Shown: piece after piece, positions 16,763 to 16,891 of the stretch
How positions within the stretch are numbered: position 1 is the stretch's first letter
Layout of the letters: each line of letters begins with the position of its first letter
Assembly: GCA_934589325.1 (NCBI GenBank)
Contig: CAKTNU010000011.1
Coordinates: 1-16,891, forward strand
DNA from: an uncultured Oscillospiraceae bacterium
Lineage (GTDB): Bacteria > Bacillota_A > Clostridia > Oscillospirales > Oscillospiraceae
DNA: 16,891 bases
Direction: 5' to 3'
Program-made: the position numbers and the translations under genes
The notes under the pieces: generated by a model
What the model saw: the letters and a program-made list of their open reading frames with translations, nothing else
What the model was told of the DNA's origin: nothing
Databases searched by the model: none

Positions 16763-16891
16763 CAACAACAGAGTGTACCTTGAAAATTGAACAATGTAAG
16801 AAAAAGCTTATGCTAAATAAGCACCAGAAAAGGGTTCAAGTCAGCAATGACTTAAATCATTGATTCTTTTGAGAGCTATGAAAAGCTAATA
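16748..16891 (+). other. Probable pre-16S rRNA leader (16S gene expected beyond the window)
   Basis: No open reading frame worth calling is present. After P2 the transcript would carry a boxA-like site (16774-16786), a hairpin GCTTA / TAAGC (16806-16810 and 16818-16822), and a hairpin CAATGA / TCATTG (16845-16850 and 16857-16862). Tandem strong promoters, boxA and processing-type hairpins are the usual layout before a 16S gene in Bacillota. The mature 16S start is not in the window, so this is inferred. Confidence 0.7.
16774..16786 (+). promoter_or_regulatory. boxA-like rRNA antitermination site
   Basis: TGTACCTTGAAAA resembles the Bacillus-type boxA (TGTTCTTTGAAAA), the NusB/NusE binding site in rRNA leaders. 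It is about 26 nt after the predicted P2 start and is followed by a small hairpin at 16806-16822. Confidence 0.6.

Noticed and set aside
16810..16863. 17-codon reading frame starting at ATG 16810 in the leader
   Set aside because: No ribosome-binding site, no recognisable product, and it lies within the predicted structured rRNA leader.

Overview
The window is an ordinary-looking chromosomal segment of an endospore-forming member of the Bacillota, most likely class Clostridia and possibly Oscillospirales. Three things point there: an adjacent gyrB-gyrA pair of Gram-positive type, a complete GerA-family germinant receptor operon (endospore formers only), and strong Shine-Dalgarno sites such as AGGAGGA and AGGGGG. 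The genus-level placement is inference from protein flavour; no tree was made.

Layout. Positions 1-12690 carry a nearly gapless run of plus-strand genes: the 3' end of gyrB, gyrA, a small predicted membrane protein, rnhA (RNase HI), an ABC exporter half-transporter, a GNAT acetyltransferase, mfd (transcription-repair coupling factor), a lipoprotein parvulin-type foldase and glyA (serine hydroxymethyltransferase). Several junctions overlap or nearly touch (ATGA at 3777-3780; 7 nt at 5987-5993), so translational coupling is likely. A weak terminator and a candidate sigma-A promoter separate mfd from the foldase gene. A strong hairpin with an A-tract before and a T-tract after it (12704-12736) lies between the convergent glyA and germination operons and probably ends both.

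Positions 12753-16532 hold a minus-strand germination operon in the order GerA-type, GerC-type lipoprotein, GerB-type permease. The three proteins would assemble in the spore inner membrane as a nutrient receptor.

Positions 16533-16891 hold no protein gene that I can support. They contain two very good sigma-A promoters in tandem on the plus strand, an A-tract UP-like element, a boxA-like antitermination site and small hairpins. This is the architecture of a ribosomal RNA operon leader, so a 16S rRNA gene probably starts just beyond the window; that is inference, since no rRNA sequence is visible.

The window shows DNA topology and replication functions (gyrase, RNase H), transcription-coupled repair (Mfd), envelope functions (ABC exporter, foldase), one-carbon metabolism (GlyA) and spore germination. 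I found no clear novel system, mobile element, CRISPR array or defence locus. The most interesting details are the duplicated promoter plus initial-transcript module of the rrn-like leader, the absence of a canonical start codon for glyA (AUA sits where AUG should be) and an awkward start for the GerB gene, a perfect 15-bp hairpin after gyrA, and unusual residues in the quinolone pocket of both gyrase subunits.
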